Assembly: GCA_001443545.1 (NCBI GenBank)
Contig: LMAD01000047.1
Location: 1 to 10,451, forward strand
DNA from: Acidimicrobiaceae bacterium RAAP-2
Lineage (GTDB): Bacteria; Actinomycetota; Acidimicrobiia; Acidimicrobiales; RAAP-2
Length of the DNA: 10,451 nt
Direction of reading: 5' to 3'
Position numbers and translations under genes: made by a program. Positions 1-7,256 of this stretch are shown here, piece by piece. Under the pieces are notes generated by a model. It ran no database searches and was not told the DNA's origin. It saw only the letters and a list, made by a program, of their open reading frames with translations. The stretch's first letter is position 1; each line of letters begins with the position of its first letter.

Positions 1-7
1 TGCCTAG

Positions 8-811
8 GTGACCCCGCCCGCCCCACCAAGCGGCCTGCACGCCGTCGAGTCACCGATTCACGGCCTGGCGGTGGCCGAACGACGAGTCGAGCGCCCCGAG
101 GCGACACTGCTGTGCGTTCACGGTGGGCTCGACCGTGGTGGCTCATTCGCGCGCCTCGCGCGTCGCCTCGAGCACTTTGACGTCGTCACCTATGACCGCC
201 GTGGATACCAGGGCTCACGTCAACGGGGACCGCTCACGCTCGAGGGTCACATCCTCGACCTCGTCGCGCTGGCGCGACTCGAAGCCGCCGACCGACCGGT
301 CATCGCCTTCGGCCACAGCTTCGGTGGCGTCGTGAGTTTCGGCGCCGCCGTGCGTGAACCCGGGCTCTTCGTCCAGATCGTCAATTTCGAAGCGCCGTTG
401 CCCTGGGTCCTCGCGCGAGACCACGCTCGAATCTCGACCGGGGCGGATCCGGCCGAGGAGGCGGAGCGATTCTTCAAGCGGATGGTTTCGTCGGAGACCT
501 GGGACCGATTGAGTCCGGCTGAACGCGAATCACGGCGCCTCGACGGACCGGCCCTCGTGGCGGACCTATCGGTCCTGACGGGACCCGCGCCATTTCACCT
601 CGAGGACCTCGCGGTACCGGCACGCTACGCATTCGGTGGCTGGGAGCGCGCGCCGTACTATCGGGAGCTCACGCGGCTCCTCGGTGCACTGAACCCGCTC
701 ATCGGTGCGGTCGAGCTCGCCGAGGCCGGACACGGGGCTCACTTGAGCCACCCCGACCAACTGGCCCGACTGATCGAGCAATCCTGGAGGGAACTATGCG
801 CGTCGGCCTAA
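8..811 (+). CDS. Alpha/beta-hydrolase fold protein
   Basis: 267-residue single-domain alpha/beta-hydrolase, probably a cytoplasmic esterase, lipase or related hydrolase; the substrate cannot be read from sequence. An HGG oxyanion-type motif lies at residues 38-40, in the usual place after the first core strand (TLLCVHGG). The nucleophile elbow is GHSFGG, with Ser104 as likely nucleophile. The likely catalytic His is in AGHGAHLSHP near the C-terminus (His242, alternatively His245). The acid is unclear: the segment after strand 6 reads YAFGGWERAP, with Glu213 where Asp is more usual. Length is normal for the family and no signal peptide or membrane segment is visible. The start is GTG at position 8; the preceding in-frame codon (5-7) is TAG, so the frame cannot extend upstream, but the true start depends on sequence outside the window. 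The 3' end overlaps the next gene by 16 bp, suggesting co-transcription and translational coupling. Confidence 0.85.
   Translation: MTPPAPPSGLHAVESPIHGLAVAERRVERPEATLLCVHGGLDRGGSFARLARRLEHFDVVTYDRRGYQGSRQRGPLTLEGHILDLVALARLEAADRPVIAFGHSFGGVVSFGAAVREPGLFVQIVNFEAPLPWVLARDHARISTGADPAEEAERFFKRMVSSETWDRLSPAERESRRLDGPALVADLSVLTGPAPFHLEDLAVPARYAFGGWERAPYYRELTRLLGALNPLIGAVELAEAGHGAHLSHPDQLARLIEQSWRELCASA
786..790 (+). promoter_or_regulatory. Shine-Dalgarno of the TIGR01777-type gene
   Basis: GGAGG ends 5 nt before the ATG at 796. It lies inside the 3' end of the hydrolase gene, which fixes the start of the downstream gene and supports coupled translation. Confidence 0.75.
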
Positions 812-1704
812 CGGGAGCGTCGGGACTCATCGGGCGGGCGACCGCCGCCGCGCTGGTAGAACGTGGCGATACCGTCGTCACCTTCACCCGACCCTCGGGC
901 GGCGCCGCGACCGGAGAGGCCATCCGATGGGACCCGTCGAACGGCCGCCTCGACGAAGACGATCTGCGACGGGTCGGTGGTCTCGACGCCATCGTGAACC
1001 TCGCCGGCGCCGGCATCGGAGACCATCGCTGGAGTACCCAGCGCAAGACGTTGATCCGCCAATCCCGCCTGACTTCAACGTCACTCCTCGTCGAGGTGGT
1101 CCGATCGCTACCGAGTGGCGTCGGCGTCCTCGCCAGTGGTTCGGCCATCGGTTACTACGGCTCTCGGGCGAATGAGATCCTGGACGAAACATCGACGGCC
1201 GGGGACGATTTCTTGGCCGACGTCTGCCGGGCGTGGGAGGAGGCGGCCCAACCGGCCAGCGACCAAGGGACGGTCGTTACCCTGCTGCGAACCGGCATCG
1301 TCATGAGTGCTGGAGGTGGCGCGCTGAAACGACAGTTGCCACTGTTCAAGGCGGGCCTGGGCGGATTGCTCGGCGACGGGAACCAGTGGATCAGCCCGAT
1401 CGCGCTCGCCGACGAAGTCCGAGCGATCATGCGACTCATCGACCGACCAATCGCCGGACCCGTCAACCTCACGGGACCGCAACCCGTCACCAATCGCGAA
1501 TTCACCCGAACCCTGGCGCGCGCCCTGCACCGACCGGCGGTCCTGCGCGTACCGGCCGTCGCCCTCTCAGTGGCCCTCGGACCCGAGCTCGCCCACGGGG
1601 CGGTTCTCGCCAGCCAGCGGGTACTCCCCACCAGATTGTCCGAACTCGGATTCCACTTCACGTGCCCGAGCACTTCGGAGATTCTCACCGCCGCGCTGCG
1701 ATGA
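796..1704 (+). CDS. TIGR01777 family NAD(P)-binding oxidoreductase/epimerase (YfcH/SDR39U1-like)
   Basis: 302 residues, the usual length for this atypical extended-SDR family (SDR39U1, YfcH in E. coli). The N-terminal Rossmann dinucleotide motif is TGASGLIG at residues 6-13. Next come the family-typical VNLAGAGI (67-74), SAIGYYG (116-122, holding the SDR-type Tyr), LLRTGIVM (163-170) and GDGNQWISPIALAD (193-206), then VNLTGP (223-228). The C-terminal part (about 250-302) matches the small DUF1731-type domain, with LPTRLSELGF as its recognisable core. The protein is cytoplasmic and probably binds NADP(H). The reaction is not established for the family; a link to cell division (as for SulA-like annotations) should not be assumed. 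The start is set by GGAGG at 786-790. The gene is coupled to the upstream hydrolase by a 16-bp overlap. No obvious terminator follows. Confidence 0.92.
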   Translation: MRVGLTGASGLIGRATAAALVERGDTVVTFTRPSGGAATGEAIRWDPSNGRLDEDDLRRVGGLDAIVNLAGAGIGDHRWSTQRKTLIRQSRLTSTSLLVEVVRSLPSGVGVLASGSAIGYYGSRANEILDETSTAGDDFLADVCRAWEEAAQPASDQGTVVTLLRTGIVMSAGGGALKRQLPLFKAGLGGLLGDGNQWISPIALADEVRAIMRLIDRPIAGPVNLTGPQPVTNREFTRTLARALHRPAVLRVPAVALSVALGPELAHGAVLASQRVLPTRLSELGFHFTCPSTSEILTAALR

Positions 1705-1880
1705 ATCTCCCTAAATCGACGTGATCGTCCGCCGGGCGCCGATCGATGGTCGAGCGTCGCGATGCCAACCACTCCCCCGATCGACGTTCCGGCGCGCAGT
1801 TCGCTCCCCGCTCCGAGCGCGGAACCGAGTCGGTGAGTTCCCCGGTCGCCCAATCGCCGGTCACTCCTAATTTTTTCAAT

Positions 1881-1922
1881 TGATTTCGTAATAATAAATT
1901 GTGATTTCGTAACGATGAATTG
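1881..1922. repeat. Two-unit 21-bp direct tandem repeat in the SBP1 upstream region
   Basis: Units 1881-1901 and 1902-1922 match at 18 of 21 positions. Both begin TGATTTCGTAA and both end AATTG; the mismatches are at 1892/1913, 1893/1914 and 1896/1917. A 21-bp period is two turns of B-DNA, so a protein bound to each unit would sit on the same face. The repeat is about 110-150 bp before the SBP1 start. A tandem activator/repressor site or an AT-rich UP-like or bent element is possible; the role is inferred only from position and periodicity. Confidence 0.7.
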
Positions 1923-1936
1923 GCGCTCCTGCCACA

Positions 1937-1956
1937 CCACTCGAACATAAGAGTGG
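1937..1956. promoter_or_regulatory. Inverted repeat CCACTC-N8-GAGTGG, possible operator
   Basis: Perfect 6-bp arms (1937-1942 and 1951-1956) around an 8-nt centre, GAACATAA. It lies just upstream of the TAAGGT hexamer at 1959-1964 and 78 bp before the SBP1 ATG. Size and position suit a dimeric regulator site, but a chance dyad is possible. Confidence 0.35.
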
Positions 1957-2017
1957 GATAAGGTGAGGAAATCGTCACAAAACGGTGGCGAGAACTGGCC
2001 ACATCGATGTGTCCACT

Positions 2018-2025
2018 AGGGGAGG
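2018..2025 (+). promoter_or_regulatory. Strong Shine-Dalgarno of SBP1
   Basis: AGGGGAGG ends 8 nt before the ATG at 2034. It selects that ATG over the in-frame ATG at 2007, which has no ribosome site and would put nine extra residues (MCPLGEVHS) before the signal peptide. Confidence 0.85.
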
Positions 2026-2033
2026 TTCACTCA

Positions 2034-3863
2034 ATGAATGTTCGTCGAAGGTTACGGCTCGGCGCGACGCTGGCGATATCCGCCAGTTCGTTAGCGCTGG
2101 GTCTCACAATGGCTAGCCCGAGCCCAATCGGCGCCTCCGCGCCAAAGGGGACCATCACGTTTGCGGAGGCTCCTCAGACGCCTCCCAACTACATCTTCCC
2201 CTACGTGGGATTCGCGAACTTCTCGGTCTCGACCCTTAACCAGTTCCAGATGTTGATGTTCCGCCCGATGTATTGGTTCGGATACGGCGCCTCACCGGCC
2301 TACCAGCCCAAGGTGTCCCTGGCCAATTCACCGATCTGGAGCAACAACAACAAGAAATTGGTCATCAAGATGAAGGGCTGGAAGTTCGCCGACGGTCAAA
2401 CGGTGAACGCGCAGTCGGTCATGTTCTTCCTCAACCTCTACAAGGCCGACCCGAAGTCCTACGCTGGATACGTCCCCGGATACGGTATTCCCGACCAGGT
2501 GACCAGCGCGAAGGGTTCCGGGAACACGGTGACCATGACCTTCAACAAGCCGATCAACCAGAACTGGCTGCTCTACAACTACCTGTCCGAGATCACCCCG
2601 TTCCCGAACTCATGGGACATCACCGCACCGGGCAAGACCTCCACGTGCGCCACGGGGGCATTCGGCGCTAAGGCGACTGACACGGCGTGCCTCGCGGTCG
2701 AGAAGTACCTCGACGCCCAGTCCTCCAAGATCAGCACCTACACCGACACCATGTGGCAGAGCGGCGTCGATGGTCCCTGGAAGCTGTCGGCCATGGACAC
2801 CCTCGGCGACGTCACGTTCGTGCCCAACACGAAGTACTCGGGGCCCCAGAAGGCCCAGGTCGCCATGGTGAAGGAGATTCCCTTCGCCTCGACTTCGGCG
2901 GAACTCAACGCCCTACGTGCTGGAACCGTCGACCTCGGCTACGTTGACTCGACCCAGATCACGTCGCCCGCGAAGGGGATTGGCCAGGCTGGCAAGAACA
3001 TCCCGGCACTCGCTGGTAAGTACAACTTGGTTTCTGGGCTCTCGTGGGCCTATAACTACGACCCGTTGAACTTCGCCAAGAGCAACCCGCTCCAAGCGGT
3101 GTTCAACCAGTTGTACTTCCGTCAGGCGCTCCAGACGGCCACCGACCAGAACGGGATCATCCAGAAGATCTTCAAGGGATACGGCATCCCGACGTTCAGC
3201 CCGGTTCCCTACGCTGCGCCCTCGTCGATCGCGAAGCCGATCAGCAATCCGTATCCCTTTAGCCTCTCCAAGGCCAAGTCATTGCTGACTTCACACGGTT
3301 GGGCGATCAAGGGTGGCGTCATGACCTGCGTGAAGCCCGGGACGAGTTCCTCGACCTGTGGCGCTGGCGTCAAGGCGGGGACGAAGTTGAACCTCACCTA
3401 CGAGTACAGCTCCGGGGCTCCCGCTCTCACGGACACCGTTAACGCTGAGGTGTCGGACTGGAAGACGATCGGTATCAACACGACGACCTCCACCAACACC
3501 TTCAACAACGTGATCAGCGGCTGTGGCCAGTCAGGTACCCAGAAGTGGGAGATCTGCAGCTGGGGTGCCGGCTGGATTTACGCACCTGACTACTACCCGT
3601 CGGGTGAGGAGCTGCTGTACACCGGTGCGGGCTCGAACAACGGGAGTTACTCCAACCCGAAGATGGACTCGATCATCAAGGCCACCTTCGCCGGTAACTC
3701 CACGCTTACCAATTACGCGCAGTACGCCGCACAGCAAGTGCCGACGCTGTACCAGCCGACGCAGACCGCGATTGCCGAAGTCATCAAGACCTTGAAGGGT
3801 CCCAAGGGTTCGCTCGTGCCAAGCGTGTTGCAGAACTTCATGCCGGAGTACATGCACTTCTAG
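2034..3863 (+). CDS. Family 5 extracellular substrate-binding protein of a PepT-type ABC importer (SBP1)
   Basis: 609 residues; captures the substrate (probably an oligopeptide, possibly another PepT-class ligand) outside the membrane for the permeases at 6342-8224. The N-terminus MNVRRRLRLG, a hydrophobic stretch (about 11-26) and Ala-rich IGASA form a signal peptide with likely cleavage near residue 36. There is no lipobox Cys, LPXTG or C-terminal anchor. SBP_bac_5 landmarks: WKFADG (116-121), SGVDGPWKL (243-251), FRQALQTATD (362-371), and KAKSLL plus GW (413-423). Exactly six Cys occur, as close pairs 205/219, 432/442 and 497/508, all shared with SBP2; I infer disulfides. It ends MPEYMHF. 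Codon choice is strongly biased (AAG, AAC, TAC, ATC dominate), consistent with high expression. It has its own regulatory spacer and terminator, so it is probably a single-gene transcript. The Arg-rich N-terminus could hint at Tat export, but the motif is poor and Sec is more likely. Confidence 0.93.
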   Translation: MNVRRRLRLGATLAISASSLALGLTMASPSPIGASAPKGTITFAEAPQTPPNYIFPYVGFANFSVSTLNQFQMLMFRPMYWFGYGASPAYQPKVSLANSPIWSNNNKKLVIKMKGWKFADGQTVNAQSVMFFLNLYKADPKSYAGYVPGYGIPDQVTSAKGSGNTVTMTFNKPINQNWLLYNYLSEITPFPNSWDITAPGKTSTCATGAFGAKATDTACLAVEKYLDAQSSKISTYTDTMWQSGVDGPWKLSAMDTLGDVTFVPNTKYSGPQKAQVAMVKEIPFASTSAELNALRAGTVDLGYVDSTQITSPAKGIGQAGKNIPALAGKYNLVSGLSWAYNYDPLNFAKSNPLQAVFNQLYFRQALQTATDQNGIIQKIFKGYGIPTFSPVPYAAPSSIAKPISNPYPFSLSKAKSLLTSHGWAIKGGVMTCVKPGTSSSTCGAGVKAGTKLNLTYEYSSGAPALTDTVNAEVSDWKTIGINTTTSTNTFNNVISGCGQSGTQKWEICSWGAGWIYAPDYYPSGEELLYTGAGSNNGSYSNPKMDSIIKATFAGNSTLTNYAQYAAQQVPTLYQPTQTAIAEVIKTLKGPKGSLVPSVLQNFMPEYMHF

Positions 3864-3883
3864 ACGAGAACCGTCCAGAACTA

Positions 3884-3930
3884 TCGACAAAAAGACCCCC
3901 GGTCAATTCGACCGGGGGTCTTTTTGTCGA
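3884..3930 (+). terminator. Perfect 21-bp hairpin terminator after SBP1
   Basis: Arms 3884-3904 and 3910-3930 pair perfectly over 21 bp around the loop AATTC. The core is GACCCCCGGTC/GACCGGGGGTC, flanked by A5 on the left and T5 on the right. It begins 20 nt after the SBP1 stop. The T-run falls inside the outer stem and the A-run gives a T-run on the other strand, so it could work in both directions. It should insulate SBP1 from the ATPase gene downstream. Confidence 0.92.
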
Positions 3931-4157
3931 TGCCTCTCGTATTCAGCTGCCCCTGAATTGGTGGGCCACCGTACTGGCGCGGCCGGTGAAGGGAGGGGTG
4001 ATTCCCCCCACTCCGGGAGCGATGACCTCACCGTCGACGACGAGCCAAGCACTCGAGTGATGGTCCACCCCAACGGCCTGATTTCGCAACCGCTGGCTCA
4101 ATCAATGCGTCCGTTGCGCCCGAATCCATAGGCCATCAGTGAGTAGACTCGGTGCCT
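3931..4157. other. Spacer between SBP1 terminator and the ATPase gene
   Basis: 227 bp. The only elements I can name are the -10-like box near its right end (4144-4149) and a 48-codon TTG-started open frame on the - strand (4089-3943) containing AWLVVDGEVIAPGVGG. That frame has no visible ribosome site and no family I recognise. No tRNA or mobile element is seen. Confidence 0.4.
4144..4149 (+). promoter_or_regulatory. Putative -10 box for a leaderless ATPase transcript
   Basis: TAGACT fits the actinobacterial TAnnnT -10 consensus and ends 8 nt before the ATG at 4158. No Shine-Dalgarno precedes that ATG, so transcription could begin at or next to the start codon. No convincing -35 hexamer is seen. 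The spacing favours ATG 4158 over the in-frame GTG at 4152. Confidence 0.5.
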
Positions 4158-6173
4158 ATGTCGCCGTTGCTTTCGGTTTCGAATCTGAAGGTTCAATTCA
4201 CCACTCGCCGTTCATTCGCGACGGCGGTCGATGACTTTTCAATGGATATCGAACCCGGCGAGTGCGTCGGACTCGTCGGTGAGTCGGGGTGCGGCAAAAC
4301 AACCTCCGGCCTCGCAGTCATGCGACTGCTTCCCGGGAGCGGGAAGATTACGTCGGGTTCGATCATGTTCGACGGTGTCAACTTGCTCGACCTCTCCGAG
4401 AGCCAGATGCAACACCAACGCGGCCGCACGATCGCGCTAATCCCTCAAGACCCCATGAGTTCGCTCAACCCCACGACGAAGATCGGTAGCCAGATCGCGG
4501 AGGGTTTACGTATCCACACCGGGGCAAGCGAGGCCGACGCTCGTCGACGGGCAATTGAAGTCCTTGAAATGGTCGAGATGCCTCGACCGGCCGAGCGACT
4601 CAACCAGTATCCGTTCGAACTCTCCGGCGGTCTCCGTCAACGCGTCATCATCGCGATGGGCCTCGTCTGCTCGCCCAAATTGCTCATCGCCGACGAACCG
4701 ACCACCGCACTCGACGTCACCATCCAAGCGCAGATTCTCGACCTCCTCGACCACTTGCGCAGCGAACTGAACATGGGCATCTTGCTGATCACCCACGACA
4801 TGGGGGTGATTGCCGGACGCGCGAACCGCGTCGTCGTGATGTACGGCGGCAGGAAGGTCGAGGAAGCGTCGACCGACACCCTGTTCTCCACGATGCACCA
4901 CCCGTACTCACAGGCGCTGCTGGCGTCAATGCCCAGCATCGAGACGGCGTCCAAGTCACACCTCACGTCGATTCCTGGCCTGCCACCGGACTTGACCAAG
5001 GAGATCATCGGATGCCGCTTCGCGCCCCGCTGCCTCTTCGCGCAGGATGGCTGTCGAAGGGTAGAACCGGATTTCACCGTGTTGGACGCCCATGGTTACG
5101 CCTGTTTCCACCCCGTCAACGGGCCCCAGGTCACTATTCGAACGGCCGAGGCGGCCTCAACCACCGCTGGTTCGAACGTTGAGATTCTGCGCGTCGACAA
5201 CCTCGTCAAGGAGTTCCCGATCAAGCAGGGGCTGATCCGTCACCAAGTCGGCGCCATCCACGCGGTGTCGGATATCTCCTTCTCCATCAAGCAGGGTGAG
5301 ACTTTCGGACTCGTCGGGGAATCCGGCTGCGGAAAGACCACCGTGGGTCGACTCATCGTCGGGCTGGAAGACGTTACGAGCGGCGAGATTGCCTTCCAGG
5401 GCAAGAAGGTATCGGCCAAGGGTCACAAGCCCACCAAGGACGAGCGTCGTAACCGACAGATGATGTTTCAGGACCCGTATTCATCGTTGAATCCGCGAAT
5501 GAAAGTCGGCGAAATCATCCGCGAACCACTCTCGATCCAGCACGAAGGCAACGCCGCCGAGCAGCGCCGCAAAGTCGCCGAGCTCCTATTGACGGTCGGG
5601 CTTGAACCAACAGCGGCCGACCGCTACCCGCACGAGTTCTCCGGTGGTCAGCGCCAACGAATCGGCCTCGCCCGAGCTATCGCACTCAACCCAAAACTAG
5701 TCATCGCCGACGAGCCGGTTTCTGCGTTGGACGTATCGATCCAGGCCCAGATCCTCAACTTGATGAAGGATCTGCAGCGCCAGCACGGCCTCTCCTACGT
5801 AATGATCAGCCACGATCTCGCGGTGGTGTACTACATGGCCGACTCCATTGGCGTCATGTACCTGGGCAAGTTGGTCGAGATCGGTGACGCCGAGTCCGTG
5901 TTCCGCTCGTCGGCGCACCCATACACTCAAGGACTCCTGGACGCCGTCCCCGTTCCGGATCCCGTGTTGTCGCGAGAGCGACGGGGCCGCCAGGTTAAGG
6001 GTGAGCTACCCTCTCCCGTCAATCCCCCATCGGGCTGTCGGTTCCGTACCCGCTGTCCACGGGCACAGGACATCTGCGCGAACGAAGAGCCTGAATTCCA
6101 GTACTTCAGTGAGACCCATCGCGCGGCGTGCCACTTCCCGTTGCGCACGCCCGTATCCATCAACGCCCGTTAG
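4158..6173 (+). CDS. Fused double ATPase of oligopeptide/dipeptide ABC importer (DppD-DppF fusion)
   Basis: 671 residues from ATG 4158, two complete ABC ATPase modules in one chain; hydrolyses ATP on the cytoplasmic face to drive the two permeases at 6342-8224. Module 1 (about 1-330): Walker A GESGCGKTT (41-49), signature LSGGLRQ (155-161), Walker B LLIADEP (175-181), H-loop His213. Module 2 (about 340-671): GESGCGKTT (387-395), FSGGQRQ (494-500), LVIADEP (514-520), His552. Each module ends in the oligopeptide-family C-terminal region with four Cys (286/292/299/316 and 627/633/640/658), the spacing associated with a [4Fe-4S] cluster in a structurally studied DppD. All catalytic motifs are intact. 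No ribosome site is visible; a GTG at 4152 is an alternative start. It shares a strand with SBP1 but is separated by a terminator, and it converges on the permease genes. Confidence 0.95.
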   Translation: MSPLLSVSNLKVQFTTRRSFATAVDDFSMDIEPGECVGLVGESGCGKTTSGLAVMRLLPGSGKITSGSIMFDGVNLLDLSESQMQHQRGRTIALIPQDPMSSLNPTTKIGSQIAEGLRIHTGASEADARRRAIEVLEMVEMPRPAERLNQYPFELSGGLRQRVIIAMGLVCSPKLLIADEPTTALDVTIQAQILDLLDHLRSELNMGILLITHDMGVIAGRANRVVVMYGGRKVEEASTDTLFSTMHHPYSQALLASMPSIETASKSHLTSIPGLPPDLTKEIIGCRFAPRCLFAQDGCRRVEPDFTVLDAHGYACFHPVNGPQVTIRTAEAASTTAGSNVEILRVDNLVKEFPIKQGLIRHQVGAIHAVSDISFSIKQGETFGLVGESGCGKTTVGRLIVGLEDVTSGEIAFQGKKVSAKGHKPTKDERRNRQMMFQDPYSSLNPRMKVGEIIREPLSIQHEGNAAEQRRKVAELLLTVGLEPTAADRYPHEFSGGQRQRIGLARAIALNPKLVIADEPVSALDVSIQAQILNLMKDLQRQHGLSYVMISHDLAVVYYMADSIGVMYLGKLVEIGDAESVFRSSAHPYTQGLLDAVPVPDPVLSRERRGRQVKGELPSPVNPPSGCRFRTRCPRAQDICANEEPEFQYFSETHRAACHFPLRTPVSINAR

Positions 6174-6341
6174 ATTTCGTCGGTCCGGTAACCCACGGCC
6201 ACCTCGCTCAAGTGATTTGCGTCATCGAGACTGACCGGTGGCGTTCAAGCTATCGACGCAACGTAACCGGGCGACGACGCCCCGACGGCAATCACACGCA
6301 CTTCGGAACCACCCGTAGACAACCGAGATGGCTACCGGCGC
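6174..6341. other. Convergent intergenic region between ATPase and permease genes
   Basis: 168 bp where transcripts from both strands meet. Only weak hairpins are seen: GGGCG-ACGA-CGCCC (6269-6282) and 7-bp arms TTGCGTC/GACGCAA (6217-6223 and 6255-6261) 31 nt apart. Neither has a T-run, so termination here is unproven and 3'-end overlap of the two transcripts is possible. Confidence 0.4.
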
Positions 6342-7256
6342 CTACCGCTCGATGAGTCGAACCTCGAAGATGTCCCGCAGCGCATCTCCGATGTAGTTGA
6401 TAGCCACAACCACCAGGATAAAGACGGCCGCGAGCGGGTAAATCTCCCACCAGTAGCCATTCTGCAACTGTTCCGTCCCCTGTTGCAGCATCGTTCCCCA
6501 GTCGGTCTGTGGCGCCACGATTCCGAGTCCCAAAAACCCGAGAGCCGAGAGGAACAAGATCGCATCGGCGATGGAGAACGTCGCGACGGTGACAATATTG
6601 CTGATTGAGTTCGGGTACACGTGTCGACGAATGATCCGCATGCGTCCCGCACCCATGGACCGTGCCGCCTGCGAGTACTCGAGATTCCGAATGAGTAGGG
6701 CGTCACCGCGAATGATTCGGGCGTTGCCCCACCAGCCGGTGAACCCGATGATCAAGATCAGCAACATGGTCGTCCGATTGAAGATAGTGACCAGTGCAAT
6801 GAGCAAGAACAAGTACGGAATCGAAAGGAAGGCGTCCAGGATACGCATCATGATCGAGTCGGTCACGCCACCGAAGAACCCAGAGACCATCCCGTAGATG
6901 GTGCCCACCATAATGGTGATCAAGCCCGCGAGGAAGCCCAACGCAAGTGAGTACTCACCGCCGTAGGCGATTCTTCCCAACTCGTCGAACCCACTCGAGT
7001 CGGTGCCCAACGGGTTGTGAAACGAGGGTGGCGCGTTCCACGTGACGTTGAACGTCGCCGCCTGGTTGGTTTGGTTGGAAGGGTGGAAAATCGGCCACAA
7101 GTAGCAGAAGAGCGTAATCAGCACGACGTAGGCCAAGGAAGCCACCGCGAGCTTGTTATGCATAAAGATCCGCACGCGCTGGCGCCACAGGGGCTCGATG
7201 ATCGAGTCGCCGACCAGGGCAGGGCTGTCGGGACTACTGGCAGTGACGACGGTCAC
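6342..7256 (-). CDS. DppC-like permease of PepT-type ABC importer
   Basis: 304-residue inner-membrane subunit that pairs with the DppB-like protein to form the import channel. The short cytoplasmic N-terminus leads to TM1 (about 37-55). A periplasmic segment holds the DppC hallmark NPLGTDSSGFDELGR (81-95). Five further hydrophobic segments lie at about 103-125, 137-158, 164-178, 220-245 and 273-293. The EAA loop that contacts the ATPase is at about 192-219 (YSQAARSMGAG...RHVYPN). Length and layout are normal. The start is GTG at 7256, overlapping the TGA of the upstream permease gene by 4 nt (GTGA); a purine-rich GAAGGAAAGA lies just before it, so translation is probably coupled. The stop is TAG at 6344-6342. 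The substrate cannot be told from this subunit. Confidence 0.94.
   Translation of the reverse strand: MTVVTASSPDSPALVGDSIIEPLWRQRVRIFMHNKLAVASLAYVVLITLFCYLWPIFHPSNQTNQAATFNVTWNAPPSFHNPLGTDSSGFDELGRIAYGGEYSLALGFLAGLITIMVGTIYGMVSGFFGGVTDSIMMRILDAFLSIPYLFLLIALVTIFNRTTMLLILIIGFTGWWGNARIIRGDALLIRNLEYSQAARSMGAGRMRIIRRHVYPNSISNIVTVATFSIADAILFLSALGFLGLGIVAPQTDWGTMLQQGTEQLQNGYWWEIYPLAAVFILVVVAINYIGDALRDIFEVRLIER

Larger units (their letters stand above)
1705..2033. other. Intergenic/regulatory spacer upstream of SBP1
   Basis: 329 bp without a convincing gene. The first 160 bp is GC-rich like its surroundings and holds no clear terminator. Positions 1867-1922 form an abrupt AT-rich island with a T6 run (1871-1876), a CAATTG palindrome (1877-1882) and a 21-bp tandem repeat. 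A 6-bp dyad follows at 1937-1956, then TAAGGT (1959-1964), which fits a TAnnnT -10 box but has no recognisable -35. The SBP1 promoter most likely lies between 1870 and 1970. Reading frames across this stretch on the - strand have no recognisable domains and composition typical of chance ORFs. Confidence 0.6.

Noticed and set aside
1155..1940. 261-codon open frame on the - strand, antisense to the TIGR01777-type gene and into the spacer.
   Set aside because: It mirrors the codon structure of the well-supported + strand gene, has Arg/Ser-rich chance composition and no recognisable domain; the part over the tandem repeat only reflects the repeat.
2007..2033. Earlier in-frame ATG for SBP1 that would add MCPLGEVHS and place a Cys near the N-terminus.
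   Set aside because: No ribosome site precedes it, whereas AGGGGAGG sits 8 nt before ATG 2034; the Cys lies before the signal peptide's basic region and is not a lipobox.
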